NCBI GenBank assembly: GCA_024711345.1
Contig: JANJTA010000035.1
Location: 264,170 to 328,169, forward strand
Length of the DNA: 64,000 bases
Source: Rhodanobacter sp.
Lineage (GTDB): Bacteria; Pseudomonadota; Gammaproteobacteria; Xanthomonadales; Rhodanobacteraceae
Direction: 5' to 3'
In this document: positions 51,266 to 61,188 of the stretch, one piece after another
Layout of the letters: each line of letters begins with the position of its first letter
Position numbering within the stretch: position 1 is the stretch's first letter
Program-made: the position numbers and the translations under genes
The notes under the pieces: generated by a model
Seen by the model: only the letters and a program-made list of their open reading frames with translations
Databases searched by the model: none
Told to the model about the DNA's origin: nothing

Positions 51266-53671
51266 ATGCCCATCTTGTTCCGTTGCTTCCTGCTCCTGCT
51301 GCTGACGCTCGGCAGCACCGCGTTGCTGGCCCAGGACAGCGGCCAGCCGCCCGCCGCGCCGACGGCGACACCCGCCCAGACGCTGGACCAGCTCGGCAAC
51401 CAGCTCGACACCGTCAAGGCCGCGCTGAAGGACAAGAAATCCGAAGCACCGCTGGCCGACCTGCGCAACACCGCGCTCGGCGTGCAGGACCAGGCGCGCC
51501 AGCTGGCCACCAACCTGGCGCCGCAGATGACCGCGCTGCAGGCGCAGCTTGCCGTGCTGGGCCCGGCGCCGGCCAAGGGCGCACCGGCCGAGGCGCCGGA
51601 AGTCGCCACGCAGCGCCGCAAGCTGGACAAGGCGCAGGCCGACCTCGACGCGCAGATCAAGCAGGCACAGTTGCTTGGTCAGGATGCGATGCAACTGGCC
51701 GCGCAGATCAGCGGCCTGCGCAACGACGAGTTCCAGGCGCGGCTGGCCTCGCGCACGGCCACGCCGTTCAGCCGCGCGTTCTGGGCCGATCCGGCACGCG
51801 CCTTTCCGGACGACATGCAGCGGCTCAAGCGGCTCGGCGCGCGCTTTGCCGAAGCCGTAACGCAGGCATGGCAGCCGCCGAACCGCCAGCCGCTGGTGTG
51901 GTGCCTGCTCGCCGCGGCGCTGCTGCTGGGCGGCGGCCGCCGGGTGCTGGAACGGCTGCTGTTGCGGCTGGCCACGCAGCACATGCCGGACGGCCATCTG
52001 CGACGCAGCGCGATGGCCGCCGCGGTGGCGCTGAGCGCGCTGCTCACCACCGGACTGGCGGCACAACTGGCCTACCTGGGACTGAACTGGAACGACATCC
52101 TCGACGACGACCTCGCCGCGCTGGCCGCCAGCGTGGTCAAGCTGGTGTACTTCGCCGCCTACGTGACCGGGCTGGGCCGCGCCTTGCTGTCGGTGCGGCG
52201 ACCGTCGTGGCGGCTGCCGGCGCTGTCGGACCTGGCCGCGCAACGTCTGCACCGGCTGCCCTGGCTGCTGGCCGCGGCGGCGCTGCTGTTCGGCCTGCTC
52301 GATCGGGTCAGCCGCACGATCGGCACCAGCCTGCCGGCCACGGTGACCACGCGCGGACTGTTCGCGCTGGTCATCAGCGGCCTGATCGGGTTGGGCCTGC
52401 TGCGCCTGCGCCGCGCCCGCCAGGCCGCGGCCGCCGAGGGCGCCGAGCCCGAACATCGGCCGCTGTGGATCGGCCTGCTCAGCGCCGCCGCCACCCTGGG
52501 CGTGGCCCTCAGCTGGCTGGGCGTGGCCACCGGTTTCATCGCGCTGGCGTTCTTCGTTGCGGTGCAGATGCTGTGGGTCGGCGTGATCGTGGCCACGGTG
52601 TATCTGTTGATCCACCTGCTCACCGACCTGATCGACACCCTGCTGTCGCCGCGCGGGCGCAGCGGCCAGCGCCTGCAGGCCAGCTTCGAACTGGCGCCGC
52701 ACACGCTGGAGCAGGCCGCCATCCTGCTTGCCGGCATCAGCCGCGTCGGGCTGGTGCTGCTGGCACTGGCCACCGTGCTGACCCCGTTCGGCGCCGGCCC
52801 GAAGGACCTGCTGGCCAGCGCCGAGCAGACTCTGGGCAGTTTCAAGTTGGGCGAACTGGCGATCAACCCGGGCACCATCTTCGGCGGCGTGCTGGTACTG
52901 GTCGCCGGCATGGCCGTGCTGCGCATGCTCAAGCGCTGGCTGGCCGAGCAACTGCTGCCGAAATCCACCATGGAAAAAGGCATGCAGGACTCCATCGTCA
53001 CCCTGCTCGGCTACGTCGGCGGGCTGCTGGTGGTAGTGCTGACGCTGGCGGCGCTGCGCGTGGACCTGAAGAGCATCACCTGGATCGTCAGCGCGCTGTC
53101 GGTGGGCATCGGCTTCGGCCTGCAGGCGATCGTGCAGAACTTCATCTCCGGCCTGATCCTGCTGGTCGAGCGGCCGGTGAAGGTGGGCGACTGGGTCAGC
53201 CTGTCGAGCGACGTCGAGGGCGACATCCGTCGCATCAACGTGCGCGCCACCGAGATCCAGATGGGCGACCGCTCCACCGTGATCGTGCCGAATTCGCAGC
53301 TGATCACCCAGAACGTGCGCAACGTGACCCTGGCCAACGCGCAGGGCCGCGTGCAGATCAAGCTGCCGATGCCGCTGGACACCGACGCCAACCGGGTGCG
53401 CGAGCTGGTGCTGGGCATCCTGCGCGCGCACCGCGGCACGCTGGACGCGCCGGCGCCGTTCGTGCAGCTGGAAAACGTCAACGCCGGCGTGATGACGTTC
53501 AACTGCGTCGCCTACGTCGGCGGCCCGCGCGAGGTCGGCGGCGTGAAGAGCGAGCTGCTGTTCGAGATCCTCGAGCGCCTGCGCAGCGAGCGGCTGCCGA
53601 TGACCAGCCCGCAGAGCATGCTGGTGCGCACGCTGCCGCCGCTGCCCGAAGGCGACGAGCGCACCGGCTGA
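51266..53671 (+). CDS. large MscS/MscK-type mechanosensitive channel
   Basis: 801 residues. Signal peptide PILFRCFLLLLLTLGSTALLA, then a long periplasmic coiled-coil region (residues about 30-180, rich in Gln, Ala, Lys). About ten membrane helices follow. The pore helix and MscS core are VSALSVGIGFGLQAIVQNFISGLILLVERPVKVGDWVSL with IVPNSQLITQNVRN. This is the DUF3772/MscS layout. Probably senses osmotic downshift. It is much larger than the channel at 41222. Confidence 0.93.
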   Translation: MPILFRCFLLLLLTLGSTALLAQDSGQPPAAPTATPAQTLDQLGNQLDTVKAALKDKKSEAPLADLRNTALGVQDQARQLATNLAPQMTALQAQLAVLGPAPAKGAPAEAPEVATQRRKLDKAQADLDAQIKQAQLLGQDAMQLAAQISGLRNDEFQARLASRTATPFSRAFWADPARAFPDDMQRLKRLGARFAEAVTQAWQPPNRQPLVWCLLAAALLLGGGRRVLERLLLRLATQHMPDGHLRRSAMAAAVALSALLTTGLAAQLAYLGLNWNDILDDDLAALAASVVKLVYFAAYVTGLGRALLSVRRPSWRLPALSDLAAQRLHRLPWLLAAAALLFGLLDRVSRTIGTSLPATVTTRGLFALVISGLIGLGLLRLRRARQAAAAEGAEPEHRPLWIGLLSAAATLGVALSWLGVATGFIALAFFVAVQMLWVGVIVATVYLLIHLLTDLIDTLLSPRGRSGQRLQASFELAPHTLEQAAILLAGISRVGLVLLALATVLTPFGAGPKDLLASAEQTLGSFKLGELAINPGTIFGGVLVLVAGMAVLRMLKRWLAEQLLPKSTMEKGMQDSIVTLLGYVGGLLVVVLTLAALRVDLKSITWIVSALSVGIGFGLQAIVQNFISGLILLVERPVKVGDWVSLSSDVEGDIRRINVRATEIQMGDRSTVIVPNSQLITQNVRNVTLANAQGRVQIKLPMPLDTDANRVRELVLGILRAHRGTLDAPAPFVQLENVNAGVMTFNCVAYVGGPREVGGVKSELLFEILERLRSERLPMTSPQSMLVRTLPPLPEGDERTG

Positions 53672-53738
53672 GCCGCTGCACGGAACGGCGACAAGCGGCG
53701 CGCTAGCCTGCGTGGATCTTCCGCCCACGGAGTCCGCC

Positions 53739-54167
53739 ATGCCGGCGTCCCGTCCCCACGGCAGCACCATCATCCCCTGCCTGCGCTACCGCGATGCCCG
53801 CGCCGCGATCGAGTGGCTGTGCCGGGCGTTCGGCTTCGAGCGGCGGGCGGTCTATGAGAGCGAGGACGGCGGCGTGGAGCACGCCCAGCTCACCTTCGGC
53901 AGCGGCATGGTCATGCTCGGCGAAGTGCGCGACAACGCGTTCGGCCGGCACATCGCCCAGCCCGACGAGATCGGCGGCCGCGAAACGCAGTGCGCCTGCG
54001 TGATCGTGGCGAACTGCAAGTCGCACTATCTGCAGGCGAAAGCCGCCGGTGCGGTGATCGTCGACGACTACGCCGAGAAGGACTACGGCGGCGCCGGCTA
54101 CAGCTGCCACGATCCGGAGGGCCACCTGTGGTACTTCGACAGCTACGACCCCTGGCAGCCGCAGTGA
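53739..54167 (+). CDS. VOC-family (glyoxalase/bleomycin-resistance-like) protein
   Basis: 142 residues from the ATG at 53739, with CGGAG in front. CLRYRDARAAIEWLCRAFGFERRAVYE, GVEHAQLTFGSGMVMLGE and SCHDPEGHLWYFDSYDPW are the strand pattern and metal-ligand region of VOC proteins resembling PhnB. Function is not assigned; no nearby partner suggests one. Confidence 0.88.
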   Translation: MPASRPHGSTIIPCLRYRDARAAIEWLCRAFGFERRAVYESEDGGVEHAQLTFGSGMVMLGEVRDNAFGRHIAQPDEIGGRETQCACVIVANCKSHYLQAKAAGAVIVDDYAEKDYGGAGYSCHDPEGHLWYFDSYDPWQPQ

Positions 54168-54273
54168 ATGCCGCCAGGGGTCGATTCCCTTCGCCGGCGA
54201 CCACCAGGCCAACCGCTGGCGGATGAGCGGGTAGCGCCGGATGCGGGCGGAGCGCGGCGCCCCGCCACGCGCC

Positions 54274-55902
54274 TCAAGGCGCCGCGTTCGGCTTCAGCGT
54301 CGAGTGCGGCCGCGCGAGCGCGTACATCTGCCAGCTGATCTGCTTAAGCAGGCCCTGCCGGTCGTCGCCGATGCGGTAGAGGTCGAAGTGGGTGCGCTCC
54401 GGCAGGAAGCGGAAGTCCGACTTCGCACCCAGGGCGTCCAGCACCGCCTTCAGCCGGTGCGCGGCGCCGTCGAGGTAGAACGTGTCGGCGGTGCCCACGT
54501 AGAGGTGGATCTTGCCGTCGAGGTCGCCCTTCAGCGCGGGCCAGTGCTGCTGCAGGCGGTGGGCGATGTCGTAGTGCTCGCGCCAGTACGCCACCACCGC
54601 GGGATCGACCGCGCCGGTGTCGCGGTCGAACATCGGCAGCGGCCGGCCGTCCGCGCCGCGCGGCGAGAACACCCACTCGAACGAGGCCATCTGGCCGCCG
54701 TACGCACCGAGCACGCGCTCGAGCCTGGCGAACGCCTCGAAGCTGGCGATCACCTTGCCCTTGTCACGCACCAGCGGGTAGGCCGCACCGTCCGGCTTGC
54801 GGTACACGTTCGCGTTCGGCGCGTACAGGTCCACCCCGGTGAAGTCGTGGAAGTCGCTGGGATCGGGCGAAGTGGACCAGGTGCCGCCGAAGACCTTCGG
54901 ATAGCGCGTCTGCAGCCACAGCGTGGCCCAGCCGCCGGAGGAATGCCCCTGCAGGAAGCGGCCGCTCGGCTTCGCGTCCATGCGCCAGGTCTTTTCCAGC
55001 TGCGGGATCAGCTCGGTGGTGAGCGCCGTGCCCCACGGGCCGTTGTTCACCGAGTCGGCGAACTCATGCGTGCCGGTGGGGCTGGATTCGTCCAGGAACA
55101 CCCAGATCATCGGCGGCATCTGCCGCTCGGCCATCGCGCCGTAGACCATCGCGGCGCTGCCGGCGAGCGACGCCGTGCTGCCGCCGTAGCCGTGGGTGTA
55201 GTACACCACCGGCCAGGTCTGTTTCGCGTGCGGGTCGTAGCCCGGCGGCGGCAGCACCCAGCCGCGCATATGGATCGGGCGCCCCCAGAACGCGCTCAGC
55301 ACCGGACTGACGAAGTCCAGCGGCTGCGCCACATGGCGCGCCTCGTCGAGATGCTTGCGGGTGGTGTCGCTGAAATAGCGCGCCGGCAGGTCCCATGGTT
55401 CATGCGCGGGCAGCACGCGGTCCAGGCTCAACGCGGGTATCGCCTTGGCCGGCAGTTGCACCTTGACCACCGGGCTGACCAGGTCGCCGGCGCCGCGGCC
55501 GCCGTAGTTGTAGTCGTGGTTGACGTCGAGCACGGCCTGCACGAAATAGTCGCCGGGCGGCAGCTGCGACCAGCCGGCCGGGAACGCCTCCGCGTCCGCG
55601 TCGATCTCCACGCCCTGCCCCGGCACCAGCCGGCTCACCTCGCGCGCGGCCACCGAGGCCTGCACGGCGCCGAACGGGTTGGCATCCACCTCCTCCACCT
55701 TGCCATCCTTCGCCGCGGCGGTGGCCGCCTTGGCGTCGATGGCGAACAGCAGCAGGCGGCCGGCGACCGGTGCGTGCTGTGCGCTGCCCAGCTCGACCCG
55801 GAACGGGCTGTGCGCCAGTGGCGCGACGTCGCGCGCCAGCGCCGCGCCGGCGCACAGGCCGCACGCCAGCAGGACGGCGCCTATCCGATGCATTCCACGC
55901 AT
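54274..55902 (-). CDS. secreted esterase of the alpha/beta hydrolase fold
   Basis: 542 residues from the ATG at 55902, with AAGGGGAAGG upstream. Signal peptide MHRIGAVLLACGLCAGAALA. The nucleophile elbow is FLQGHSSGGWATLWLQTRYP (Ser in GHSSGG). WPVVYYTHGYGGSTASL supplies the oxyanion region, and the C-terminal His lies in PERTHFDLYRIGDD. Resembles the D-esterase/feruloyl-esterase group, with an extra N-terminal beta domain of about 150 residues. Periplasmic or secreted. Confidence 0.85.
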   Translation of the reverse strand: MRGMHRIGAVLLACGLCAGAALARDVAPLAHSPFRVELGSAQHAPVAGRLLLFAIDAKAATAAAKDGKVEEVDANPFGAVQASVAAREVSRLVPGQGVEIDADAEAFPAGWSQLPPGDYFVQAVLDVNHDYNYGGRGAGDLVSPVVKVQLPAKAIPALSLDRVLPAHEPWDLPARYFSDTTRKHLDEARHVAQPLDFVSPVLSAFWGRPIHMRGWVLPPPGYDPHAKQTWPVVYYTHGYGGSTASLAGSAAMVYGAMAERQMPPMIWVFLDESSPTGTHEFADSVNNGPWGTALTTELIPQLEKTWRMDAKPSGRFLQGHSSGGWATLWLQTRYPKVFGGTWSTSPDPSDFHDFTGVDLYAPNANVYRKPDGAAYPLVRDKGKVIASFEAFARLERVLGAYGGQMASFEWVFSPRGADGRPLPMFDRDTGAVDPAVVAYWREHYDIAHRLQQHWPALKGDLDGKIHLYVGTADTFYLDGAAHRLKAVLDALGAKSDFRFLPERTHFDLYRIGDDRQGLLKQISWQMYALARPHSTLKPNAAP

Positions 55903-55972
55903 GATCCTTCCCCTTGGCTGATGGTGGTGATGGCGCGCCACGGCCGCTGACGGCCGCGGCGTACAGCAGGTA

Positions 55973-57646
55973 TCAGTCGGCTTCCGACGGCGGCGCGACC
56001 GGCGCCAGGCGCAGGTCCTGGAAGTCGAAGCTGAAGTCGGTCAACGGCGAGATCGGCTGCATGCGCACCTCGGTGATGCGCCCGTCCATGTCGAGGCTGA
56101 AGCTGATGAAGGCGTCGGCGTTGAGCGTGCGGTCGTCCCAGCGCACGGTGAAGGTGTCGTGCTGCCACGGCGTCATCGTGCCGACCAGTTGCGCGGTCTT
56201 CGAGAAACGCAGGCGCAGCTTGCCGTGCTCCTGGCTGACGACGACGTCGCCGTACCACGGGTCGCGGTAGCTGCCGACGTACTTCGCCAGCGGCAGCGAC
56301 GGCTTGCTGCGCTTGTCGCGTGCCGCCTCGTGCTTGGCGAAGCTGTCGTCGGCCTTGGCTTCGGACTTCTTCACCGCCTTGTCGTACGCGGCGACCCAGT
56401 CGGTCTTGTGCTCCGGGTTGAGATAGGCGTCGAGCACGCGCCAGGTCACCGCGTTGAACGCGGCGCCGGATTCGGCGTTGGTCAGCACCACCACGCCGAG
56501 CTTCAGCTCCGGCACCATGGTCACCCGCGAGACCATGCCCGGCCAGCCGCCGGTGTGCCACACCAGCTTCTTGCCGCGGTAGTCGGTCAGGAACCAGCTT
56601 TCGCCGTAGCCGGAGAAGTTCGGCACCAGCGGCGCCAGTTCCGGGACCGGCGGCTTGGCGATGCGGATCGGCGTGAGCATGCTCCACATTTCCTGGTGGC
56701 TCTTCTCGGAGAACAGCCGCGCCGGCTTGCCGTCGGCATCCTTGGTGGGCAGCTCGCCGCCGGCCAGCTGCACGTTCATCCACTTCGCCAGGTCGTGCAC
56801 GCTGGAGTAGATGCCGCCGGCGCCGGGGTCGTTGAGCCAGGCCATCGGCGGCACCGGCTTGAGGTCCTTGAAGTCGGCCTTGGCGTGGCCGGTGGCCACG
56901 TCCATGCCGGGCTTCAGATAGGTCATGTCGACCAGCGATTCGTCCATGCCGACCGGCTTGAACAGGTGCTCGCGCACGTAGTCGGCGTAGCTCTGGCCGG
57001 AGGCCTGTTCGATCACCAGCGTGGCCACCGCGAACAGGATGTTGTCGTAGGCATAGCCGGCGCGGAAGCCGTTCCTGATCGGCACATGGGCCAGGCGTTC
57101 GACCACTTCCTTCGTGCTGTACGAGGTCGGCGGCCAGTACAGCAGGTCGCCCGCGCCGAGGCTGAGGCCGCTGCGGTGCGCCAGCAGGTCGCGGATGCGC
57201 ATCTCGTGGGTGACGTACGGGTCGGACATGCGGAACCACGGCAGGTGGTCGATCACGCGGTCGTCCATCTTCAGCTTGCCGGCGCCGGCCAGCTGCTGCA
57301 GCGCAGCGGCGGTGAATGCCTTGGTGTTGGAGGCGATCGCGAACAGCGTGTTCGCATCCACCTTGTCCGGCTTGCCCATCTCGCGCAGGCCGAAGCCCTG
57401 CTCCAGCACCACCTGGCCGTCCTTGACGATCGCCACCGCGATACCCGGCACGTCGAAGGTCTTGCGCGCGCTGTCCACGTAGGCGGAAAAGTCCTGCAGC
57501 TGCGCCGGCAGCAGCGGCCGCGCCGTGTCGCCGGTGGAAACCGGCGGCGGCGACTGCACGGCCGGGGCCTGCGCCACGGCGGCGGTGGCGGAAACGAGCA
57601 GCGCGCAGCACAGCGCCAGGCGCAGGGAGAGGGGTCGCTGGGACAT
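55973..57646 (-). CDS. serine hydrolase of the class C beta-lactamase family with DUF3471
   Basis: 557 residues. Signal peptide LALCCALLVSATAAVAQA. Catalytic SxxK in AIASNTKAFTAAAL, Y-x-N-like YAYDN, and HTGG in LVWHTGGWPGMVS. The C-terminal part from about residue 440 is DUF3471-like (VGSYRDPWYGDVVVSQEHGKLRLRF). Such proteins are usually D-amino-acid or peptide esterases and need not confer antibiotic resistance. Same strand as the esterase gene, 70 bp apart. Confidence 0.9.
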   Translation of the reverse strand: MSQRPLSLRLALCCALLVSATAAVAQAPAVQSPPPVSTGDTARPLLPAQLQDFSAYVDSARKTFDVPGIAVAIVKDGQVVLEQGFGLREMGKPDKVDANTLFAIASNTKAFTAAALQQLAGAGKLKMDDRVIDHLPWFRMSDPYVTHEMRIRDLLAHRSGLSLGAGDLLYWPPTSYSTKEVVERLAHVPIRNGFRAGYAYDNILFAVATLVIEQASGQSYADYVREHLFKPVGMDESLVDMTYLKPGMDVATGHAKADFKDLKPVPPMAWLNDPGAGGIYSSVHDLAKWMNVQLAGGELPTKDADGKPARLFSEKSHQEMWSMLTPIRIAKPPVPELAPLVPNFSGYGESWFLTDYRGKKLVWHTGGWPGMVSRVTMVPELKLGVVVLTNAESGAAFNAVTWRVLDAYLNPEHKTDWVAAYDKAVKKSEAKADDSFAKHEAARDKRSKPSLPLAKYVGSYRDPWYGDVVVSQEHGKLRLRFSKTAQLVGTMTPWQHDTFTVRWDDRTLNADAFISFSLDMDGRITEVRMQPISPLTDFSFDFQDLRLAPVAPPSEAD

Positions 57647-57795
57647 TCGGAGGCTCCGCGGGTGACAGTCGCGCCACTATCGCGGCAAACCGGAGGCAAG
57701 GCCAGCGCTGGAAGTCACGGCCATCCGCTCGACGCGGCGCGCGGCAACGCCGATCATGACGTCCTCCTGCCGGCCACGGCGCACCGAGGAACACG

Positions 57796-58590
57796 ATGGA
57801 TCCGATGGTGGAATGGATCGCCGCCCATGCCCTGCGGCTGTGGGCGCTGCTGTTGTTGCTGGCGCTGCTGGCCGGCGACCTCGCCTGGCGGCACAACGCG
57901 CGCTGGCGGCGCCATGCGCTCGAGCGCGGCGACGCGCCGACCGCGCTGCGCTGGCAGGCCGGGCTGATCCTGCTGCTGGCGTTGGCCCTGCTGTTCCTCG
58001 CCATCGCTGCCGCCGTCGCCGGCCAGCAAACCGGCGAGCTGGTGCGCTTCGACGCCGGCCTGGCCGAAAGTCTGCGCGCGCAGCTGCCGCCGTCGGTGCT
58101 GCGTGGCATCGCGGCGGTCACCCAGCTGGGCGACCTGCGGTGGGTGGCGCCGGCGGCCGCCGTGGTCGCACTGCTCCTGCTGCTGCGCCGGCATGGGCAA
58201 CTCGCGGGCATGTGGAGCTTGGCCCTGCTCGGCATCATGCCGATCAACGGCAGCCTCAAGGCGCTGTTCCAGCGCGTGCGGCCGCTGCATGACCATGGCT
58301 TCGTGGTCGAACCCGGCTGGAGCTTCCCCAGCGGCCACGCGTTCGGCTCGATCGTGTTCTACGGCATGCTCGCCTACGTGCTGCTGCGCCTGCTGCCGCC
58401 GCGCTTCCACCGCGCGGTGATCGCCGCGGCGGTGTTGCTGGTCGGCGTGGTCGGCTTCAGCCGCATCCTGCTGCAGGTGCATTATTTCAGCGACGTGATG
58501 GCCGGCTACGCCGCGGGCGCGGCGTGGCTGGTGCTGTGCATCGGCGCCGCCGAACACCTGGGCAAGCCCGCCGCGGGAGTACAGCCATGA
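57796..58590 (+). CDS. PAP2-family membrane phosphatase
   Basis: 264 residues with about six membrane helices. The three PAP2 signatures are KALFQRVRP, SFPSGHAFGS and SRILLQVHYFSDVMAGY. Removes phosphate from lipid carriers such as undecaprenyl or phosphatidyl phosphates at the inner membrane. Its stop overlaps the next start as ATGA. Confidence 0.92.
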   Translation: MDPMVEWIAAHALRLWALLLLLALLAGDLAWRHNARWRRHALERGDAPTALRWQAGLILLLALALLFLAIAAAVAGQQTGELVRFDAGLAESLRAQLPPSVLRGIAAVTQLGDLRWVAPAAAVVALLLLLRRHGQLAGMWSLALLGIMPINGSLKALFQRVRPLHDHGFVVEPGWSFPSGHAFGSIVFYGMLAYVLLRLLPPRFHRAVIAAAVLLVGVVGFSRILLQVHYFSDVMAGYAAGAAWLVLCIGAAEHLGKPAAGVQP

Positions 58591-59420
58591 ACGACCTGTT
58601 CGCTTCCACCAGTCACGACGGCCCGCGCATCCGCATCGGCATCGGCGGCTGGAACTACGCGCCGTGGCGCGACAACTTCTACCCGGCCAAGCTGGTGCAG
58701 CGGCGCGAGCTGGAATACGCCAGCCGCCAGTTGCGCGCAATCGAGATCAACGGCACGTTCTACGGCGCGCAGAAGCCGGCGACCTACGCGAAGTGGGCGG
58801 CGGAAACCCCGGCCGGCTTCATCTTTTCATTGAAGGCGCCGCGCTACATCACCGAAGGCAAGCGGCTGGCCGATACCGGCAAGGGCATCAGCGGTTTCGT
58901 GCACGGCGGCCTGGCCGAGATGGGCGATCGGCTGGGGCCGATCCTGTGGCAGCTGCCCCCGTCGCGGCCGTTCGATGCCGACGACCTCGCCGCCTTCCTC
59001 GACAAGCTGCCGCGCGAACTGGACGGCCAGCCGCTGCGCCACGTGCTCGAGGTACGCCACCCCAGCTTCCTCGACGCACGCTACGTGGAACTGGCCCGCG
59101 CCCAGCGCGTGCCCACCGTGTTCACCGACTCGCCCGACTACCCCTCGCTGGCCGACCTCACCGGCGACTTCGCCTACGCGCGGCTGATGCGCAGCGAAGA
59201 CATCCACCCTGCCGGCTACCCGCCCGCCGCGCTGGATCGCTGGGCCGGCCATGCACGAGCCTGGGCCGCGGGCAAGGACATCGCCGAGTTGCCGCACGCC
59301 GCCGCGCTGCAACCGCCAGGGCCGCCGCGCGACGTGTTCGTGTTCTTCATCAGCGCCGCCAAGCACCGCAACCCCGCCGCGGCGATGGCGCTGCAGTCGC
59401 GCGTGGACTCGATGCCGTAG
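58587..59420 (+). CDS. DUF72 family protein
   Basis: 277 residues from the ATG at 58587. IGIGGWNYAPWRDNFYP is the DUF72 entry motif (TIM-barrel-like). LRAIEINGTFYGAQKP and SLKAPRYITEGKRL follow, and WQLPPSRPFDADDLAAFLDKLP is the usual late motif. Function unknown in the whole family. The TAG stop is the first part of a REP-like repeat. Confidence 0.9.
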   Translation: MNDLFASTSHDGPRIRIGIGGWNYAPWRDNFYPAKLVQRRELEYASRQLRAIEINGTFYGAQKPATYAKWAAETPAGFIFSLKAPRYITEGKRLADTGKGISGFVHGGLAEMGDRLGPILWQLPPSRPFDADDLAAFLDKLPRELDGQPLRHVLEVRHPSFLDARYVELARAQRVPTVFTDSPDYPSLADLTGDFAYARLMRSEDIHPAGYPPAALDRWAGHARAWAAGKDIAELPHAAALQPPGPPRDVFVFFISAAKHRNPAAAMALQSRVDSMP

Positions 59421-59487
59421 GGCGGGCACTGCCCGCCGCTCCACGTCACGGCGCGAAGCAAAAGCCGGCGGGCAGTGCCCGCCCTAC
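59417..59487. repeat. REP-type inverted pair (REPIN-like)
   Basis: GTAGGGCGGGCACTGCCCGCC at the left end and GGCGGGCAGTGCCCGCCCTAC at the right end mirror each other across about 30 bp. The left arm overlaps the DUF72 stop codon. Lies between convergent genes and may double as a terminator. Confidence 0.85.
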
Positions 59488-59499
59488 GCGAGCGATACG

Positions 59500-61053
59500 T
59501 CAGCCGGAGCGGTAGTTGTCCACCTCGCGATAGCGCCGCGCATACAACCCGAACGCCAGCGCGGCGAGCAGCGCGAACGCCGCGAAGAAGAACATCTGGA
59601 ACGCGGTGACGCTGAGGCCCGAGCGGGCGATCGAGCCGGTCACCGCATCGTTGCGCACCGCCGCGTTGGCCAGCAGCACCCACAGGTTGCCGATGGTCGT
59701 GGTGAGGTTCCAGAAGCTCATCACCACGCCTTTCATCGACGCCGGTGCCTGGCTGTAGGCGAACTCCAGCCCGGTCGCCGAGACCAACACCTCGCCGAAG
59801 GTCAGCAGCGCGTACGGCAGCACCTGCCACACGATCGACAGCGGATCGCCGCCGTCGATCACCACCTGCAGTCCGCCGACCACGATCCACGCCAGGCCGC
59901 TGAACGCGATGCCGGCGGTCATCCGGCGCAGCGCGGTGGGCTCGTAGCCGAGGCGGCGCAGCAGCGGATACAGCACCAGATTGTTGAACGGGATCAGCAG
60001 CATCACCAGCATCGGGTTCAGCGCCTGCATCTGCGCGGCATGGAACCACGACGGCATGGTCATCTCGTGGCCCTGCACCACCCAGGTCGAGGCCTTCTGA
60101 TCGAACAGCGAGAAGAATGGCGTGGTCAGCGCAAAGATCACCAGCACGCGCAGCACGTTGCGCGCGCCGTCCACCGCCGCGTCCGGATGCTGGCCGCGGG
60201 CGCGCTCCATCTGCAGCCAGGCGCCACCGCCGACGCCGCCGATCAGCGCCACCAGCGCCAGGCAGGCCACGATCACGAAACCCAGCGTGCCGACGAAGGC
60301 GAAGCCGCCCAGCGCCACCAGCACGCCGGCGGCCGCGATCCACAAGCCGGGCCGCGCCTGCCCGGGCCGATGGGTCAGCAGCGCGGTGCGCAGCACCCGC
60401 GAGAACGCATGGGGATCCGGCGGCGTCGGCGGCAGCAGCACGTACTGCTTGCGGCCCAGCCAGAACACCACGGTGGCGATGAACATCAGGCCGCCGGGAA
60501 TGCCGAACGCCACCGCCGCGCCGAAGTGGTGCAGGAACAGCGGCATCAGCAGCGAGGCGAAGAACGAGCCGAAGTTGATGATCCAGTAGAACGCGTCGAA
60601 CACCACCTTCGCCAGGTGCTTGTTCGACTGGTCGAACTGGTCGCCCATGAACGAGGCCACCAGCGGCTTGATGCCGCCCGCGCCCAGCGCGATCAACCCC
60701 AGGCCGGTGAAGAAGCCGAGCCGGTTGTGCTCGAAGATCGCCAGGCAGGCGTGGCCGGCGCAGTACACCAGGCTCATCCACAACACGGTGTGGTACTTGC
60801 CGAAGAAGCGGTCGGCCAGCCAGCCGCCCAGCAACGGGAAGAAGTACACGCCGATCACGAAGGTGTGGAACACGTCCTTCGCCGCCAGCGTGCGCTGCCC
60901 CTCGGGCAGGTACAGCAGCAGCGTGGTGATCAGGAACGGGGTGAGGATGTTGCGCATCCCGTAGAAGGAGAAGCGCTCGCAGCCTTCGTTACCGATGATG
61001 TAGGCGATCTGCCGCGGCAGGCGGCCCTCGGCGTGTGGGGAGGCGTTGCTCAT
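59500..61053 (-). CDS. POT-family peptide:proton symporter
   Basis: 517 residues from MSNASPHAEG at 61053. About 12-14 membrane helices. IIGNEGCERFSFYGMRNIL contains the ExxERFxYY-type motif of proton-coupled peptide carriers, here E..ERFSFY. GGWLADRFFGKYHTVLW and FYWIINFGSFFA are the two PTR signatures. Takes up di- and tripeptides. The track's longer start includes 30 improbable Arg-rich residues. Confidence 0.93.
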   Translation of the reverse strand: MSNASPHAEGRLPRQIAYIIGNEGCERFSFYGMRNILTPFLITTLLLYLPEGQRTLAAKDVFHTFVIGVYFFPLLGGWLADRFFGKYHTVLWMSLVYCAGHACLAIFEHNRLGFFTGLGLIALGAGGIKPLVASFMGDQFDQSNKHLAKVVFDAFYWIINFGSFFASLLMPLFLHHFGAAVAFGIPGGLMFIATVVFWLGRKQYVLLPPTPPDPHAFSRVLRTALLTHRPGQARPGLWIAAAGVLVALGGFAFVGTLGFVIVACLALVALIGGVGGGAWLQMERARGQHPDAAVDGARNVLRVLVIFALTTPFFSLFDQKASTWVVQGHEMTMPSWFHAAQMQALNPMLVMLLIPFNNLVLYPLLRRLGYEPTALRRMTAGIAFSGLAWIVVGGLQVVIDGGDPLSIVWQVLPYALLTFGEVLVSATGLEFAYSQAPASMKGVVMSFWNLTTTIGNLWVLLANAAVRNDAVTGSIARSGLSVTAFQMFFFAAFALLAALAFGLYARRYREVDNYRSG

Positions 61054-61188
61054 CGCGATTCCGGGAACGGGGCGGCGCAGGCGGCGCGGCCACGGCCCGA
61101 GTGTGCGCAATTTCCTGCGGGCGCGGAACCCCACCCCGCGCAAGCGCCCTGCTAAGCTCGCGCCGCCGTCCTCCGCCCCGCTGCCTGC

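Noticed and set aside
51083-53773. 896-codon minus-strand ORF opposite the large MscS gene
   Set aside because: Gln/His/Arg-rich composition typical of an antisense frame; the plus-strand protein has a signal peptide and an MscS core.
55973-57646. Clinical-type beta-lactamase
   Set aside because: The class C-like fold with a DUF3471 tail and YAYDN motif fits general serine peptidases/esterases better than AmpC.
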